The position numbers were made by a program, and so were the translations under genes. Positions 1-10,841 of a DNA stretch of 41,203 nucleotides are shown here, piece after piece. Within the stretch, counting starts at the first letter, position 1. Each line of letters starts with the position of its first letter. The DNA is from Multifurca ochricompacta (lineage: Eukaryota > Basidiomycota > Agaricomycetes > Russulales > Russulaceae), in assembly GCA_022496185.1 (NCBI GenBank), contig WTXG01000301.1, positions 1 through 41,203 on the forward strand, written 5' to 3'. A model generated the notes under the pieces. It was not told the DNA's origin and made no database searches. It worked only from the letters and a program-made list of their open reading frames with translations.

Positions 1-245
1 GTATCTACAAGCTGCATGAGGCAGCAACTACATTGCATCACATGGTTGTCTGATCTCCTTCCTATTAAGGAAGGTTGACTTAAATGCACAGAAATGTGCA
101 TCCAGGGACTAGGACAGCCATGCTTGTATGAAATGAAACCAGAATAATAAAATAATAATGTAAATAAAGAATCAATTTAATCTCCTGAATGTAAAACAAC
201 AATTTTTAAGGGATCTTGAGTAGCCATAAATGAATGTGTTGTGTC
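1..245 (+). mobile_element. hAT-like element hAT0, internal piece left of a LINE insertion
   Basis: This is the inner part of the same repeat that is complete at 936-2386; compare the stretch from about 1391 to 1635. Its left terminus lies outside the window. CpG sites present in the younger copy read TpG or CpA here, for example GAATGTGTTGTG in place of GAACGCGTTGTG. The piece stops at a LINE poly-T run and the element resumes at 4066. No transposase is seen. Confidence 0.85.
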
Positions 246-500
246 TTTTTTTTTTTTTTTTTGAATCAATTCTATTACACACTTGCGGGACAGTGCCCAA
301 TCACATGGCCACATCAGGGTACAATGTAGCTACTAATTACTACAAACAATGAAGGAGTCAACACAAAGTCATGGTGGAAAACCCATAAGGAAAAACCAAA
401 GTAGTGTTCTAAAGTGGAGAGGCCATAGAGAAGAAAGCAGAGGCTGTTCAGCAAAGCCAGAGAGAAAAAGGAACTTACTGGTCACCAAATTCACCCTAAA

Positions 501-831
501 TCAGGCTGGCTCAAGAGGGCAAAGGGAGGTTATAGGCTTGGAGAAGGCCCACATGTCCTGGAGGAACTCCAGTAGGTTGCCAATGTGACCACAATGGTTG
601 AAGACTTGAGGCCATGTAAGGTCACCCAGGTCCTGAAAGGTAAGCATCCAAGTCACCTGAGCTTGAGTGTACAGGGGGCATTCAAGGAGGACATGTACAA
701 ATGTCACCAAGGAAGTGTCATTGCAGGGGCAGGTGTGAGAGGAGACTGGGAGGGAGGGGTGAAAGTGCTCCTGGTATTCAGCAAGAAAGGCATGGCCTGT
801 GGTGAGGCGCATGGCAGTGGAGCAGGTGTGA
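501..831 (-). pseudogene. LINE ORF2, C-terminal end
   Basis: The minus-strand frame 812-501 reads RLTTGHAFLAEY, then a Cys/His cluster (CPCN, VLLECPLYTQ), and ends LLEFLQDMWAFSKP before a stop. LINE ORF2 proteins commonly end in such a region after the RNase H domain, with a GH-x4-EY motif and a zinc-finger-like C-x-C...H...C pattern. The upstream part of the ORF continues beyond the solo LTR at 2873-4065. This piece is open to its stop, but the whole ORF is split and truncated. A related end is seen at 26542-26808 (minus) and a plus-strand version at about 9860-10200. Confidence 0.75.
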
Positions 832-2867
832 TGTTATGACCCTTGCCAAGCAACCCTCTTTTCTTCACTCTCCCCAATGCTGATCCCACTCTTCCACCTA
901 TGCTACACTTTCTGATTACATCTCCTTCCTGGGATTAGTGATTGTCAAGGGGTTTCGTACCCGCGCGGGTAAGCGCCACGGGTTTTGCCGGGTACGGGTA
1001 CAGGTATACGGCTCCCAACCTGTGGAAACCCGTACCCACGCAGCGGGTTTGGTGGGTATAGGCGCCGATTATGCATTGACAAGATCAGTAGAATTTCCAA
1101 GATAAAACACATCTGCAGCCACAAAAATACAAGATTTCATCTGATGTATGCTATAGGGTGGCGTTAAATATGTTCTAGTATTATCCTACAAAATATCAAA
1201 GCAGATTAACAGTGCAATGTAAAATAAAATCCTTATCAGTGATCCACTTTCTTGAAAACCATGATACATCTGTTTTATTAATGCGCGACCAATTCTGCCG
1301 GTCTGGCACTATCTAAAATACACTCTAGACTAATATAGACTATTCTATATTCTAATTATTAAATTACTTTATTGAAACAAGGCCCGTGTGTGTCTACAAG
1401 CTGCATGGGGCAGCGACTACATTGCATCGCATGGTGGTCTGACCTCCTTCCTATTAAGGAAGGTTGACTTAAACGCGCAGAATCGTGCATCCAGGGACTA
1501 GGACAGTCGCGCTTGTATGAAATGAAACCAGAATAATAAAATAATAATGTAAATAAAGGATCCATTTAATCTTCTGAACATAAACCAACAATTTTTGAGG
1601 AATCTTGAGTAGCCATAAATGAACGCGTTGTGTCCAAGTGCTTATCTCCTTGACCGGGATGGCCCGGGCCATTTACCCGAAATGCGCAGAAATGCAAAGA
1701 ACAGTCGCACTTGTATAAAATTGAAACCAGAATAATAAAATAAAAATGGAATAATAAATTATCTTAATCTTATGAACATAAAATAGGAATCTTTGAGGGA
1801 TCTTGAGTAGCCATAAATGAACGCGTTGTGCCAAGTGCATATCTCCTTGACCGGGATGTCCTGGGCCGGATGTCCGAAATGCGCGATGCAAGTAAAGAAC
1901 TTGCACGCGTTTCATTTTATGGGTAACCCAGGTATCAAAACAATTACCCAGGGGTTACCCCTGCAAATTGCTATGTGTTCATCAAATTATTTTGCATTCT
2001 GTGTGGTTATCTGACAGGCTTTTCATCAATGTTCTATAACATCCTATCTAATCATCTCTTTATACTGTATTTTAGTTGTGCTTGTATAAAATTGAAAACA
2101 GAATAATAAAATAAAAATGGAATAATGAATTATCTTAATCTTCTGAACATAAAATAAGAGTCATTGAGGGATCTTAAGCAGCCACAAATGAACGCGTTGT
2201 GTATCGTCTTGGTCCGGGAAGGCCCGGGCCGGTCATCCAAAATGCGCGATGCAAGTACAAAACTTGCACGCATTTTCACGGGTGACCCATGGGTAACCCG
2301 CGGGTTACCTGTACCCATAGTGACGGGTATGGGTACGGGTACGGGTACCAACAAGGATACCCCAGGGTTACCCCTGCCAATCACTACCTGGGATCCATCA
2401 TGTGCCTTACTCCCCTCCCTGTGATCACCTTTGTACTTGTTGACTTCACTTTACTTATGATTGCCTTCTTATCTCTTATCTTTATGACCAGACACTTACT
2501 TAATTCCCTATCAGAAGCCAGGCTTTACACCCTCCACTTTCGTATATTCGGGCCCACCTGACTCCATGGCTCTTATCTCATAGACACCCATCCAATTATG
2601 TATATAAGCCCGCTGTATCTACACTGTAGACTTCAGACTTGACTTATTGAATACATTGGTGCTAGTCTTCTGGACAGTCCCCTTTGAATCTTGACTTGGT
2701 TGTCTCAGTGCTTTTGGCACTCTCCACTTAACATCATCTTAGGGAACAGCCCCTTTGACTTTGACTTCTCACTTTGAACTCCAAGAGGTCCCATTGACTT
2801 CTTATCTGAAACCTTTGAACCAAGCTGAAGCACACATTGTGCAGAACATCCCACACCGGACATAACA
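832..2867 (+). mobile_element. Solo LTR of the family-1 chromovirus, split by hAT1
   Basis: The LTR starts TGTTATGACC and ends GGACATAACA, and it matches the LTRs of gypsy B in plus orientation. The 5-bp duplication TGTGA lies at 827-831 and 2868-2872. Without hAT1 (936-2386) and its 8-bp duplication the LTR is about 577 bp. A TATATAAG box and a CAGACTTGACTT stretch follow in the usual places; the latter is the CpG-decayed form of the self-primer motif found in the other LTRs. No internal region remains, so this is the product of LTR-LTR recombination. Confidence 0.92.
936..2386 (+). mobile_element. Complete non-autonomous hAT-like element hAT1 (family hAT-A), 1451 bp
   Basis: Both ends are TAGTGATTGKCARGGG-type terminal inverted repeats: TAGTGATTGTCAAGG on the left and CCTGCCAATCACTA on the right. 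The 8-bp duplication CCTGGGAT at 928-935 and 2387-2394 is exact, and 8 bp is the hAT size. Subterminal zones are full of GGGTAC/GTACCC repeats. Three diverged internal units share GAACGCGTTGTG, a CCCGGGCC palindrome and, in two of them, a hairpin of the form GCAAGT-AAAGA-ACTTGC (near 1620, 1818, 2190). No transposase frame exists, so the element must depend on an autonomous relative. CpG sites are largely intact, unlike in the layers around it. Confidence 0.9.
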
Positions 2868-4065
2868 TGTGATGTGTGAAGGGGACCTCACACTTCTTAG
2901 TAGCTGCCATCCAGAGGGGGTGATTAGACCCATCTGGAGGTCAGGAGATGGACAAGGAGTAGGTGCAGTAGTCATGGCTGTTGGTGTCACCCTCAGAGGG
3001 GGTGGCAAGGGTGCAGTCACACAGCCATTCCTCCCACCAATTGTTGTAGGCATGAAGTCATGAAAGGGATTGCCACTGTAGGGGGAGGGTTTCTCCTCCA
3101 TGTTGCGGAGTGGGGTGGACATGTGGGCATGGTCAGCCACCTTGGCTGAGACCACTGAGGCTCAGTAGGTGGGGGTCACTGGGACCCACAAGAAGGTGAG
3201 CATCGTGTCAGGGAAGGAGGAAAGAAAGTCAGTGAGGGAACATTGGAAAAGAACGAAATCACCAGTGAAGTGTTGTGCTTTGCAGGAGCAAAGATGAATG
3301 AGGGAGGAGGAGGTGGAGGTGGTCAGGTAAACATGGGAGGGGACAGAGGACCTATGGTAGAACTTGCAGAGCCAGCACATGGTGTGTGCAAGCCTGAACA
3401 ACTCCACATCAGCTCAAACCACCCCTGTGCCCTGGCACCACTCCATCATCCACTCACTGCAGGAGTCCATGATGGTCGCAGTGGCTGTGCCCACAAGTTT
3501 ATTGTCACCCTGGCCTCAACAGGAGAGGGCCAAGGAGACATGAAGGAGGAGGACAGAAGAATGCAGCTCATGTATGAGAGCTGTGAGTTCATCTTTGCGG
3601 GTTTGGGGGTGCACTACACCATTGTAGGAGATGTGGGTACCCCAGTCTGGGAGCTCCCAGGGGGCAAAGGCAAGGACATCCACTGGGCATGCAAGTGGTG
3701 GCGTGCAAGCTGCTAAGAGGTGCAGGGGCATGGGGAGAGTGGCAGGGAGGCAGCACTGACAAGAGCAGAGGGGCCAGAGGGAGGCATCAGCATCACCAAG
3801 GAGGCAGATGGATGGCTGTGATGTAAGAGGGAGGGGCATAACGTAGGGAGGTTGTGTCTGCGAGTTTGTGGACATAGTGGTGCATTGGCAGGAGATGAAC
3901 AAGTTCATGTAAGGGTTTGTGGGGGGCTGTGTGGAAGGACCCAGAGATCATCTTGACCATAGTGTTTGCCATGCCTTGCAGAAGCTTGATGAGGCTGGGG
4001 GCTTGCTTAGAGTGGACCCAAAGCTGGGAACCATAGGTTAGTACAGGAAGGCAGATGGCATTCAG
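2868..4065 (-). pseudogene. LINE ORF2, region downstream of the reverse transcriptase core
   Basis: In minus orientation 4065-3793 reads LNAICLPVLTYGSQLW, then IKLLQGMANTMVKMISGSFHTAP, which matches the conserved post-RT block of LINE ORF2 (LPVLTYG.QLW followed by K.LQ..N...K.I.GSF.T.P). Further downstream, to 2873, the frame is broken; the C-terminus follows on the other side of the solo LTR at 831-501. The RT catalytic core itself is missing because the insertion is 5'-truncated at 4065. Plus-strand open frames here are shadows of this degenerate coding sequence. Confidence 0.75.
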
Positions 4066-4625
4066 GAATGTGTTGTGTCCAAGTGTGTATCTCCTTGACC
4101 AGGATGGCCTGGGCCGATTGTCTGAAATGTGCAATGCAAGTAAAGAACTTGCATGCATTTCATTTTATGGGTAACCTGGGTATCAAAACAAATATACAGG
4201 GGTTACCCCTGCCAATAACTATGCATTCATTAATTATTTTTGCATTCTGTGTGGTTATCTGACAGGCTTTTCATCAATGTTCTATAACATCCTATCTAAT
4301 CTCTGTATACTGGGGTAGATTTTAGTTGCACTTGTATAAAATTGAAAGCAGAATAATAAAATAACAATGGAATAACAAATTATCTTAATCTTCTGAACAT
4401 AAAATAAGAGTCATTGAGGGATCTTAAGCAGCCATAAATGAATGCATTGTGTATTGTCTTGGTCTGGGATGACCTGGGCTGGTCATCCAAAATGCGTGAT
4501 GCAAGTAAAGAACTTGCACATGTTTTCACAGGTGACCCGCGGGTTACCCATACCTGTCACTATGGGTATGGGTATGGGTACAGGTACCAATGAGGATACC
4601 CCAGGGTTACCCCTGCCAATCACTA
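4066..4625 (+). mobile_element. hAT-like element hAT0, right part with terminus
   Basis: hAT0 resumes here after the LINE. It carries the last two internal units and ends in the right terminal repeat CCAATCACTA at 4625. Compared with 1817-2386 of hAT1, the differences concentrate at CpG positions (GCGCGATGCAAG in hAT1 against GTGCAATGCAAG here). The left terminus is outside the window, so the 8-bp duplication (ATAGTAGT on the right) cannot be tested. Confidence 0.85.
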
Positions 4626-4929
4626 ATAGTAGTTAGGACTGGGCAGCTGGGCTCCTTGGTGGACTCAATCTAATGATCATGATAAGATAACCCAAAGTGC
4701 ATTCCTTAACTGATTTAGATACAAATCCACATTGTATGTGTAACACATTCCTTCACACATCTTGTCACAAGTAAATAGGACTATTTACTGCAATGATTGT
4801 CACACTTTTGTGTAGTATAAAAGGTTGTTACTTTGTATGCATTCACTTCAGTTTTGAGCACAAGAACTGGAGTGAGTATTACTATATCTTATCTTTACTA
4901 TAGTAGGGGGTTTTACACCTTGACTTGAT
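4626..4929. other. Unassigned stretch with a TATA-like box
   Basis: No open frame or repeat end is recognised. TATAAAAG lies at 4816-4823 and is followed by CACAAGAACTGG near 4860, a phrase that recurs slightly altered near 5107. This could be host promoter sequence or the edge of a decayed element. Confidence 0.3.
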
Positions 4930-5039
4930 GTCACTTCCAACTTTTGTCCCCTACAGTGGTTACATTGTCCTTAGATGTAGCCACACAATTTGGGTGCCAC
5001 CCTGGAAGTGTGTAATAAAATTGATTCCAAAAAAAAAAA
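4930..5039 (+). mobile_element. LINE 3' tail only (L6)
   Basis: The segment ends TGTGTAATAAAATTGATTCC followed by eleven A (5029-5039). The upstream words match the 3' UTR of the other LINEs in the window: a pair of TAG(C)TAC-like motifs, GCCACACAATTTG, then AATAAA-TTGATT and poly(A). It is about 110 bp long with an uncertain 5' edge. A severely 5'-truncated insertion is the simplest reading. Confidence 0.65.
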
Positions 5040-5598
5040 GCTAACACTTAGTAATAGCATCTGCTATTTAAATAGGTAAAGATATAATTAATATATTAGT
5101 TTTGACCACAAGAACTGAACCAATCTGCTATCTAATAGATAGCTAAACCCTTTTTACAGCTGCATCTGACAAGACCAGTGAAGGTATGAATATTATTGTG
5201 TGAATGAGGGCAGGATTTCGGATTAAAGAGGACAGAACTAAGCGAGACAGGACGTACAGAAAGAACATGTAAATGGCCTGAATAATGAAGTAAATGCTAA
5301 GCAAATGCTCGCATCATGCGTTTTGTTACTTGAAGATTGCATTCCGTACCTGTAACAGAGTCTGTCTGAAAGTGTCAAATATTTTTATTAAACAAAACTG
5401 GGGAAAAAAGAGCATATGAATTGGTCTGGAGGATTCACGGCTAGCGCCAAGCTATCCTTACAACAACCAAGCTTAACACTGTCCTGCATGCACACATGCA
5501 AAGTAGTCCCTTATATTTTAGAATACCCATGAAAAGATGTCATTCCAAAAGCAGTTTCATACTTGTAGCTCTACGCATTGATCCTCGCACCAACTCAA
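5040..5598. other. AT-rich spacer downstream of the NLR pseudogene
   Basis: I see no gene or recognisable repeat. It holds the 3' flank of the minus-strand NLR gene that ends at 5599. A short phrase, TTTTGACCACAAGAACTG, near 5100 resembles one near 4852. Confidence 0.4.
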
Positions 5599-8500
5599 TC
5601 AGCCATTTCTGGTCTCCAAATGCCCATTGCGTACCGCTGCCTGCAGAGCATATTCATAAGGACCCCCTTCGCATTGACATCAGCGCCATGGTCTAGCAGC
5701 GATTTCATGATCTCCAAATGTCCTTTGGATGCCGCTGCCTGCAGAGCATATCCATAAGGCCGCCCTTCGCATTGACATCAGCGCCATGGTCTAGCAGCGA
5801 TTTCACATCTCCAAATGTCCATTGGATGCCGCTGCCTGCAGAGCATATCCATAACGGCCGCCCTTGCATTGACATCAGCGCCATGGTCTAGCAGCATTTC
5901 ACGATCTCCAAATTCCATTGAATGCCGCTGCCTGCAAGCATATCCATAAGGCTGCCCCGCATTGACATCAGGCCATGGTCTAGCAGCGATTTCACGATCT
6001 CCAAATGTCCATTGATGCCGCTGCCTGCAGAGCATATCCATAAGGCCGCCCTTCGCATTGACATCAGCGCCATGGTCTAGCAGCGATTTCACGATCTCCA
6101 AATGTCCTTGAATGCTGCTGCCTCAGAGCATATCCATAAAGGCTGCTCTCGCATTGACATCAGCGCCATGGTCTAGCAGCATTTCACGATCTCCAAATCT
6201 CCATTGGATACCGCTGCCGGCAGAGCATATCCAACGGCCGCCCTTGCATTGACATCAGCGCCATGGTCTAGCAGCCATTTCACCATCTCCAATTGTTATT
6301 AAATACCGCTGCTGCAGAGCACATCCATAAAGCGCCCACCGCATTGACATAAGCGCCATAGTCTAGCAGCCATTTCACGATCTCCAAATGTCCATTGGAT
6401 GCCGCTGCCTGCAGAGCATATCCATAAGGCCGCCCTTCGCATTGACATCAGCGCCATGGTCTAGCAGCCATTTCACAATCTCCATTCGGCCTATCGCGCA
6501 TGCCGCTTGTAACGGTGTATAAATTGCCACCTCGAGAATTCACACTCCCAGGTTGCTTAATCTCCAGATATTCCACCAGCTGCGGGAAGCCCAGAGGGCC
6601 GCGTAGTATATTGGTGTACTGAAGTGTCTTTTTTCCCCCTCCGGGCATTTCCGGTCATGTATTCCAATCCAAACTAGAAATGGGTCTTGTCTGGGTCAAA
6701 TAAGGTTTCCATTCCTTCTCGTATATCCAGGGAGACATCTTCGAGTCCTGCGTGATGACCCAGTGTTCTGCCGCGTATTGAGACAACGGGAAGTTCTCGA
6801 TAGTATTAGTGTCGTGGTCTTGTCGAATCGAGCAGCGTGCTCAGGCATGTCTGTGCAAGCACTCTATGCGATTCTTTGGGGAGAACGTGGTAGCGCCTTT
6901 CCGTCGATCCGCTAGCCGGTCTGAGGTCAGGAATTCCCGCACAGAGAAGTGCGCAAACTGTACAACACGACTCTCTTCTCCTTTGTCATCAACGTGATTG
7001 ACAATGACAACCAAGCTGGAGCATGTGGACAGTACAGCTCCGTCAGAGTCCGTGTTTCGCCAAGTTACGTCATGCTTTGGAATATTGCCAGCGTCGAAAT
7101 CGAATTCAAGCATCGTCGCAACCTCCGCGAGTCGGAGTGGACGAACAGCGAATGCAAGGCATTGGAAAAGACAATGAGCAACTTTCCAGTCACTATCATC
7201 GATCCTTCGTAGCGTGGCCTCATATGTTTCATCCAGTGTTTTTGGGAGTGATTCGAGCATCAAAGAGAAGTTCCTTGGTTGACAACGACGCAGTGTCTCT
7301 AGTTGGCAGAAAACCCATCTAAACCTACACCACGACATGAATAATAATCGCGAAATAAATATTCGTTTTAGTTTGAAGCTTACATTCCGTTTGCCTTTTC
7401 CGAGAGCGTTTTGATCACAAGTTCCTTTCTCTCCGCCTTCCACGCCCTCATTTTGGGGTCCATGTTGACAGTCGAGTGGATATATTCGAAGATGTCCCGC
7501 GTTTGCCCACCTTCCGCATGAAGGAATACAGCACAATGGACCAGCTCTGTAAAAGCTGACTGAATGTCTGGTTCGGGGCGGCTAGTGACGCAGATCCTTA
7601 AATCTGAGAGGCGGAGGTCAACAAGTTCTTTTATAAGGTCCAATACTTCTTCGCGTTTAGACGGCATTCCAGTGAGGGGACACTCGTCTAGGGCATCAAT
7701 GATAATGTACATCGCGTCCTGAACGGGTGTTACGAGCATGGCCTTTAAAGTTTCTGCAAGAACCTTCTCGTCGGGCTGCTTCCGGCCATTATCATGTTTC
7801 GAGTACAATTCAGAGACGATGGCACGGTAGGCATCTGACTGGGGATAGAACTGTATCAAGAGAGAGGACAGTAGACCACGGATATTTTGTTTTTCCTTGT
7901 CTCGAAAATCGCAATAAAAGTACGCCAAGTAGGCAGATCCAGCAGAACGCAGACGCTGGACATCCTCAACGATGGTGGAACTGACCACTCAGATGAGCGC
8001 TGGCGATACCCTATAATGCTAGGCAAACATACCAAAGGATGCTCTTGCCAGATCCCGCTTTCAAGAAACGATCGTCAGCAACAAGAAGCACCCAATAACG
8101 CAGTCAACCTACCATTCCCATTTAACCACAGAAGCGAACCCTCCGATTTCCATTCCTTGAATCTTTCGCCTTCAACGAACCACTTGGCGTTCCCTCATGG
8201 TAAAGTTTGCGCGCAATGTTGTGATTTGTGGATGGGTCAGGAGGTGACAGCCATGTCTGAATATTCTTGTCCATCTGGTCATCTGCAAAGAATGTCTCAG
8301 CTGCCTTGTCTATAATATTACTACGAAAGGGATGACGAACAGATTATCTTGTTCACATTACTAAATGTGTGCGCCGCCACGACGAGAAACTCTTCCTGGG
8401 TCAATTTGTCCAACCTCTGAAGGGCGTCCTGGACCTCATTATCCCCCATCATCATTCGTCCGTAAGCCACTGCCAAATGTTTAATCATCGTTGCAGCATT

Positions 8501-9196
8501 GAAACGGTAGTTCACTCACTGAGTCGTCCTTGTTGAATCTGTTTCGTCGCCAAAGCGAGGATCGTGAGCAGTTCCGCCATCATGTTGACGAGTATCTCAA
8601 CCATGGACTCGGTAACGAGGGTCTCACGGGAAGTGTAAATCTTGAGACGGATGAGAAATCGTTGCATGGATTCAAAGAGGTTGAGTAGAGAATCGTAATT
8701 ATCACTGATCTTCTTTGATGCCTTGGAATGAAGGTGAGATAACCGGTTGGAGGAAAGGGAGGGAGATACGGACAGAGAGAAGGACATCAATAGCAGAAAA
8801 TATGGCCTGTGCGGGTGGAAACACCTGAAAAAGAACATGTTGTAAGCCGGTCATAGCGAATGGGCCACACCAATTAGGACTCACCGAACCAATTCCATTT
8901 ACGAGTGGTGCGCAGTTCGTGAGGGCGAGGAGTATATTCACGGTTGGTTTAAGCTTCCTTAGAAGCCGCGTCTTGCTTTTTCCGTTCCGGAACACGTTAA
9001 ACAGAGACGTTCCTCCTTGAAGTACGTCGATCACGGCGTCCGCAGTGTCACATCCTTTCAGCTTATTGAGAAGCTGGTGTTCCGACAGATTTATGCCTGT
9101 GTTTGTAAGATACTCCTCCAGAGCATCATCTAGGATGCGCTTGAAATGAGAAGAGGAGGCAATTGTGCGACTGTGTGTATGAGGAGCTGAAGACAT
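5599..9196 (-). pseudogene. Goodbye-NACHT-ankyrin NLR (STAND) gene, frame broken
   Basis: This encodes a fungal NLR, a class involved in self/non-self recognition and programmed cell death. Inferred exons: 9196-8885, 8824-8774, 8721-8520, 8469-8362, 8309-8113, 8057-8033, 7980-7384 and 7324 onward, with GT..AG introns of 50-60 nt. Exons 1-5 match the N-terminal Goodbye-type domain (CDTADAVIDVLQ, LTILALATKQIQQGR). The Walker A motif GNAGSGKS is assembled across two introns near 8113-8033. Walker B is YIIIDALDE (about 7705) and LRICVTSRPE follows. A helical STAND region spans 7324-6520, then nine ankyrin repeats end at TGA 5599-5601. Frame breaks: one base missing near 8190, shifts near 6880 and 6810, and many in the repeats. 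It is either a pseudogene or a gene damaged by assembly errors; the intact motifs and splice sites make a recent functional ancestor likely. Confidence 0.85.
5600..6480 (-). repeat. Tandem ankyrin-coding repeats, about 99 bp each
   Basis: The word CCATGGTCTAGCAGC (reverse strand of LLDHGAD) or a one-base variant starts at 5686, 5784, 5881, 5973, 6070, 6166, 6261, 6356 and 6454. Spacings are 98, 97, 92, 97, 96, 95, 95 and 98, all below the 99 bp of a 33-residue ankyrin unit. The units are nearly identical in DNA, as in the high-identity repeat arrays of fungal NLRs that evolve by concerted exchange. The lost bases differ between units, so the frame shifts repeatedly. Confidence 0.9.
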
Positions 9197-9526
9197 GAAG
9201 CTAGACTGGGTTATGGGGAAGAGTAAGAGGATCGCTGGGAAAGGCGGCGGATGGTTATCGATGGTTTATGTATGGATAGCCGCCTAAAATGATGATAGAC
9301 GCTGGGAGGTAGAGGTGACAAGAGACAACATAGATATTGTATCCTGGAGGACGAGTGAACTGAATGTTGGAGATGCGGCACCAGAATGGGCCATGACTGA
9401 CCATCTGGCCATTTTTTATTTTTTATTTTTTATGAGTGAGAGAAATATAACTACTCAATTGTCGAAGGAACGTGTTGTGTGTGCAATGTGGAATTGTCTA
9501 TGACTGACGCACTTTAGATTATCTTA
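9197..9526. other. Upstream region of the NLR gene
   Basis: No convincing ORF or repeat end is seen. The NLR promoter should lie here on the minus strand; I see no clear TATA box. AT-rich runs occur near 9415-9435. Confidence 0.4.
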
Positions 9527-10427
9527 TCACAATCAATAGATCAAGTCCACCGGCTGTCCGGTCCTCAACTATCCGGTCGCTACTTGCCTGTCTCAGCAGA
9601 AACAACACTGCGCTTGACAAGCGACCTTCCCCAGTCAAGTGGAAGTCCCTCTCCCGCCTTCGCACCTTCAGTAATTGATTGGCAAGAAGAATGGCTTCGA
9701 TCCCGGGCGGCTGCCACCCTGACTGCCGGGACAATTAAGCTTACTCCCTCTTCATCCACCCCACTTTTGACGCCCCCTCAGGGCACAACCACCCCCTCTG
9801 GTCCGCCGCAACTAAACCCCACCTGGTTCCCTTCAGGCAGCTCACCACATCCACTGCCATGCGCCTAGCCATGGGCCATGCCTTCATCGCCGAATACACT
9901 GGGCGATTCCACCCTACCAAACCCCTCCTCACTTGTCTCTACCTGTGACGACACCACCCCTGCCACTTTCCCCCGCATTCTTCTCCACTGCCCCCTTTAC
10001 TCCGCCAGGTGACACTCATTGCAGTTTCTCCCTGACTGGGCCCTGGAACAAGACCCTGTGCCTTGGCAGCTCCTTTTCATCCGCATGCCCTTCATTGAGG
10101 ACTTGCTCATTTTCATTCAGGACACGCGGGCCTTCACAAGGCCGTTTTCGTCGGAGCGACCTCGCGAGCCGGATTAAGTCTGAGTCGGTGAAGTTGGGTA
10201 GTATGGGTAAGTTCACCTTTACACTTTGACCCCGCCTCTCTCTCCACTTTACATTCTTTCCTCTTCACTTTCCTGCTTTATGCACACACTTTTCCAACAC
10301 CTTTCCCTCTACCAAGGGGTTTCACTCTACTTCCACAACTCGTTCGAACAGTAGCTATTATTTGCCTGTAGTAGCTGCGCGATTTGGGCATGGCCTTGAA
10401 GCGCGAATAAATCAATTAAAAAAAAAG
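9527..10427 (+). mobile_element. LINE 3' end (L2), decayed ORF2 C-terminus plus tail
   Basis: The plus strand near 9860 reads RLAMGHAFIAEYTGRFHP, the same C-terminal ORF2 motif as RLTTGHAFLAEY at 812. Near 10080 the phrase IEDLLIFIQDTRAFTRP matches LLEFLQDMWAFSKP. Frames are broken in between. The 3' UTR has CAGTAGCTATTA, CTGTAGTAGC and GAATAAATCAATT, followed by A9 ending at 10427, matching the other LINE tails. The left edge is uncertain. The copy keeps many CpG sites, unlike L1. Confidence 0.75.
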
Positions 10428-10796
10428 ACCCAAGGGACATGCTCAAGCACACGAACCTCGGCTCTAACGGCCCAGGATGGGCCATAGGGAGTGGTGGACT
10501 GCACTGAGTTGACACTCACATACTCGCACACACACCCAAAAGCTATTTCAACCTCACTCCCATCCCTTCTACACCCTTCACTTCAAAATATGGCCTCTGC
10601 GCGGCCGTTATGTGGCGTCCTTGTTAACCAGGAGGTCTGTCTATTACCACCGCGAGGATGGGCCACATGCTACTCTCTGTTCCCGATCGTGCCTCCACCA
10701 CAACCGCTGATTTTTGGGCTCAGCCAAGGTAGATTCATTTACCCTTATCGCCAAGGTTCTTATACCCACGAAACTCAATCCTCACACACTCTTTAA

Positions 10797-10805
10797 TATA
10801 TAAAG
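10797..10805 (+). promoter_or_regulatory. TATA box of a small ORF
   Basis: TATATAAAG lies about 37 nt upstream of an ATG at 10842 in a good context (CAACATGG). The preceding 360 bp (10428-10796) show no coding signal and may be the promoter. Confidence 0.5.
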
Positions 10806-10841
10806 CTCAGCACTCAAGTAAGACCACCCGTTTCTATCAAC

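Larger units (their letters stand above)
246..4065 (-). mobile_element. 5'-truncated LINE (L1) inserted in hAT0
   Basis: A T-run at 246-262 is the poly(A) tail of a minus-strand non-LTR retrotransposon. The 14-bp sequence GAATGTGTTGTGTC lies at 232-245 and again at 4066-4079, and I read it as the target-site duplication. Without the nested solo LTR (832-2867) and its 5-bp duplication, the LINE remnant is about 1.78 kb. It covers the 3' part of ORF2 and the 3' UTR. The 3' UTR, with a TAGCTACT-type motif near the tail, resembles those at 13022, 10427, 5039 and 23130. The copy is strongly CpG-depleted and looks old. Confidence 0.88.

Noticed and set aside
3243..3716. Plus-strand open frame with a Gly-rich segment as a gene
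   Set aside because: It is antisense to the decayed LINE ORF2 and shows no domain of its own.
4851..5118. TTTTGAGCACAAGAACTGG and TTTTGACCACAAGAACTGA as a target duplication of the LINE tail L6
   Set aside because: The second copy starts about 60 nt after the poly(A) run, so it does not adjoin the insertion; a chance or older repeat is more likely.
5600..6480. Regularly spaced repeats that could suggest a CRISPR-like array
   Set aside because: The whole unit is conserved, translates to ankyrin repeats on the minus strand and continues an NLR gene; there are no unique spacers.
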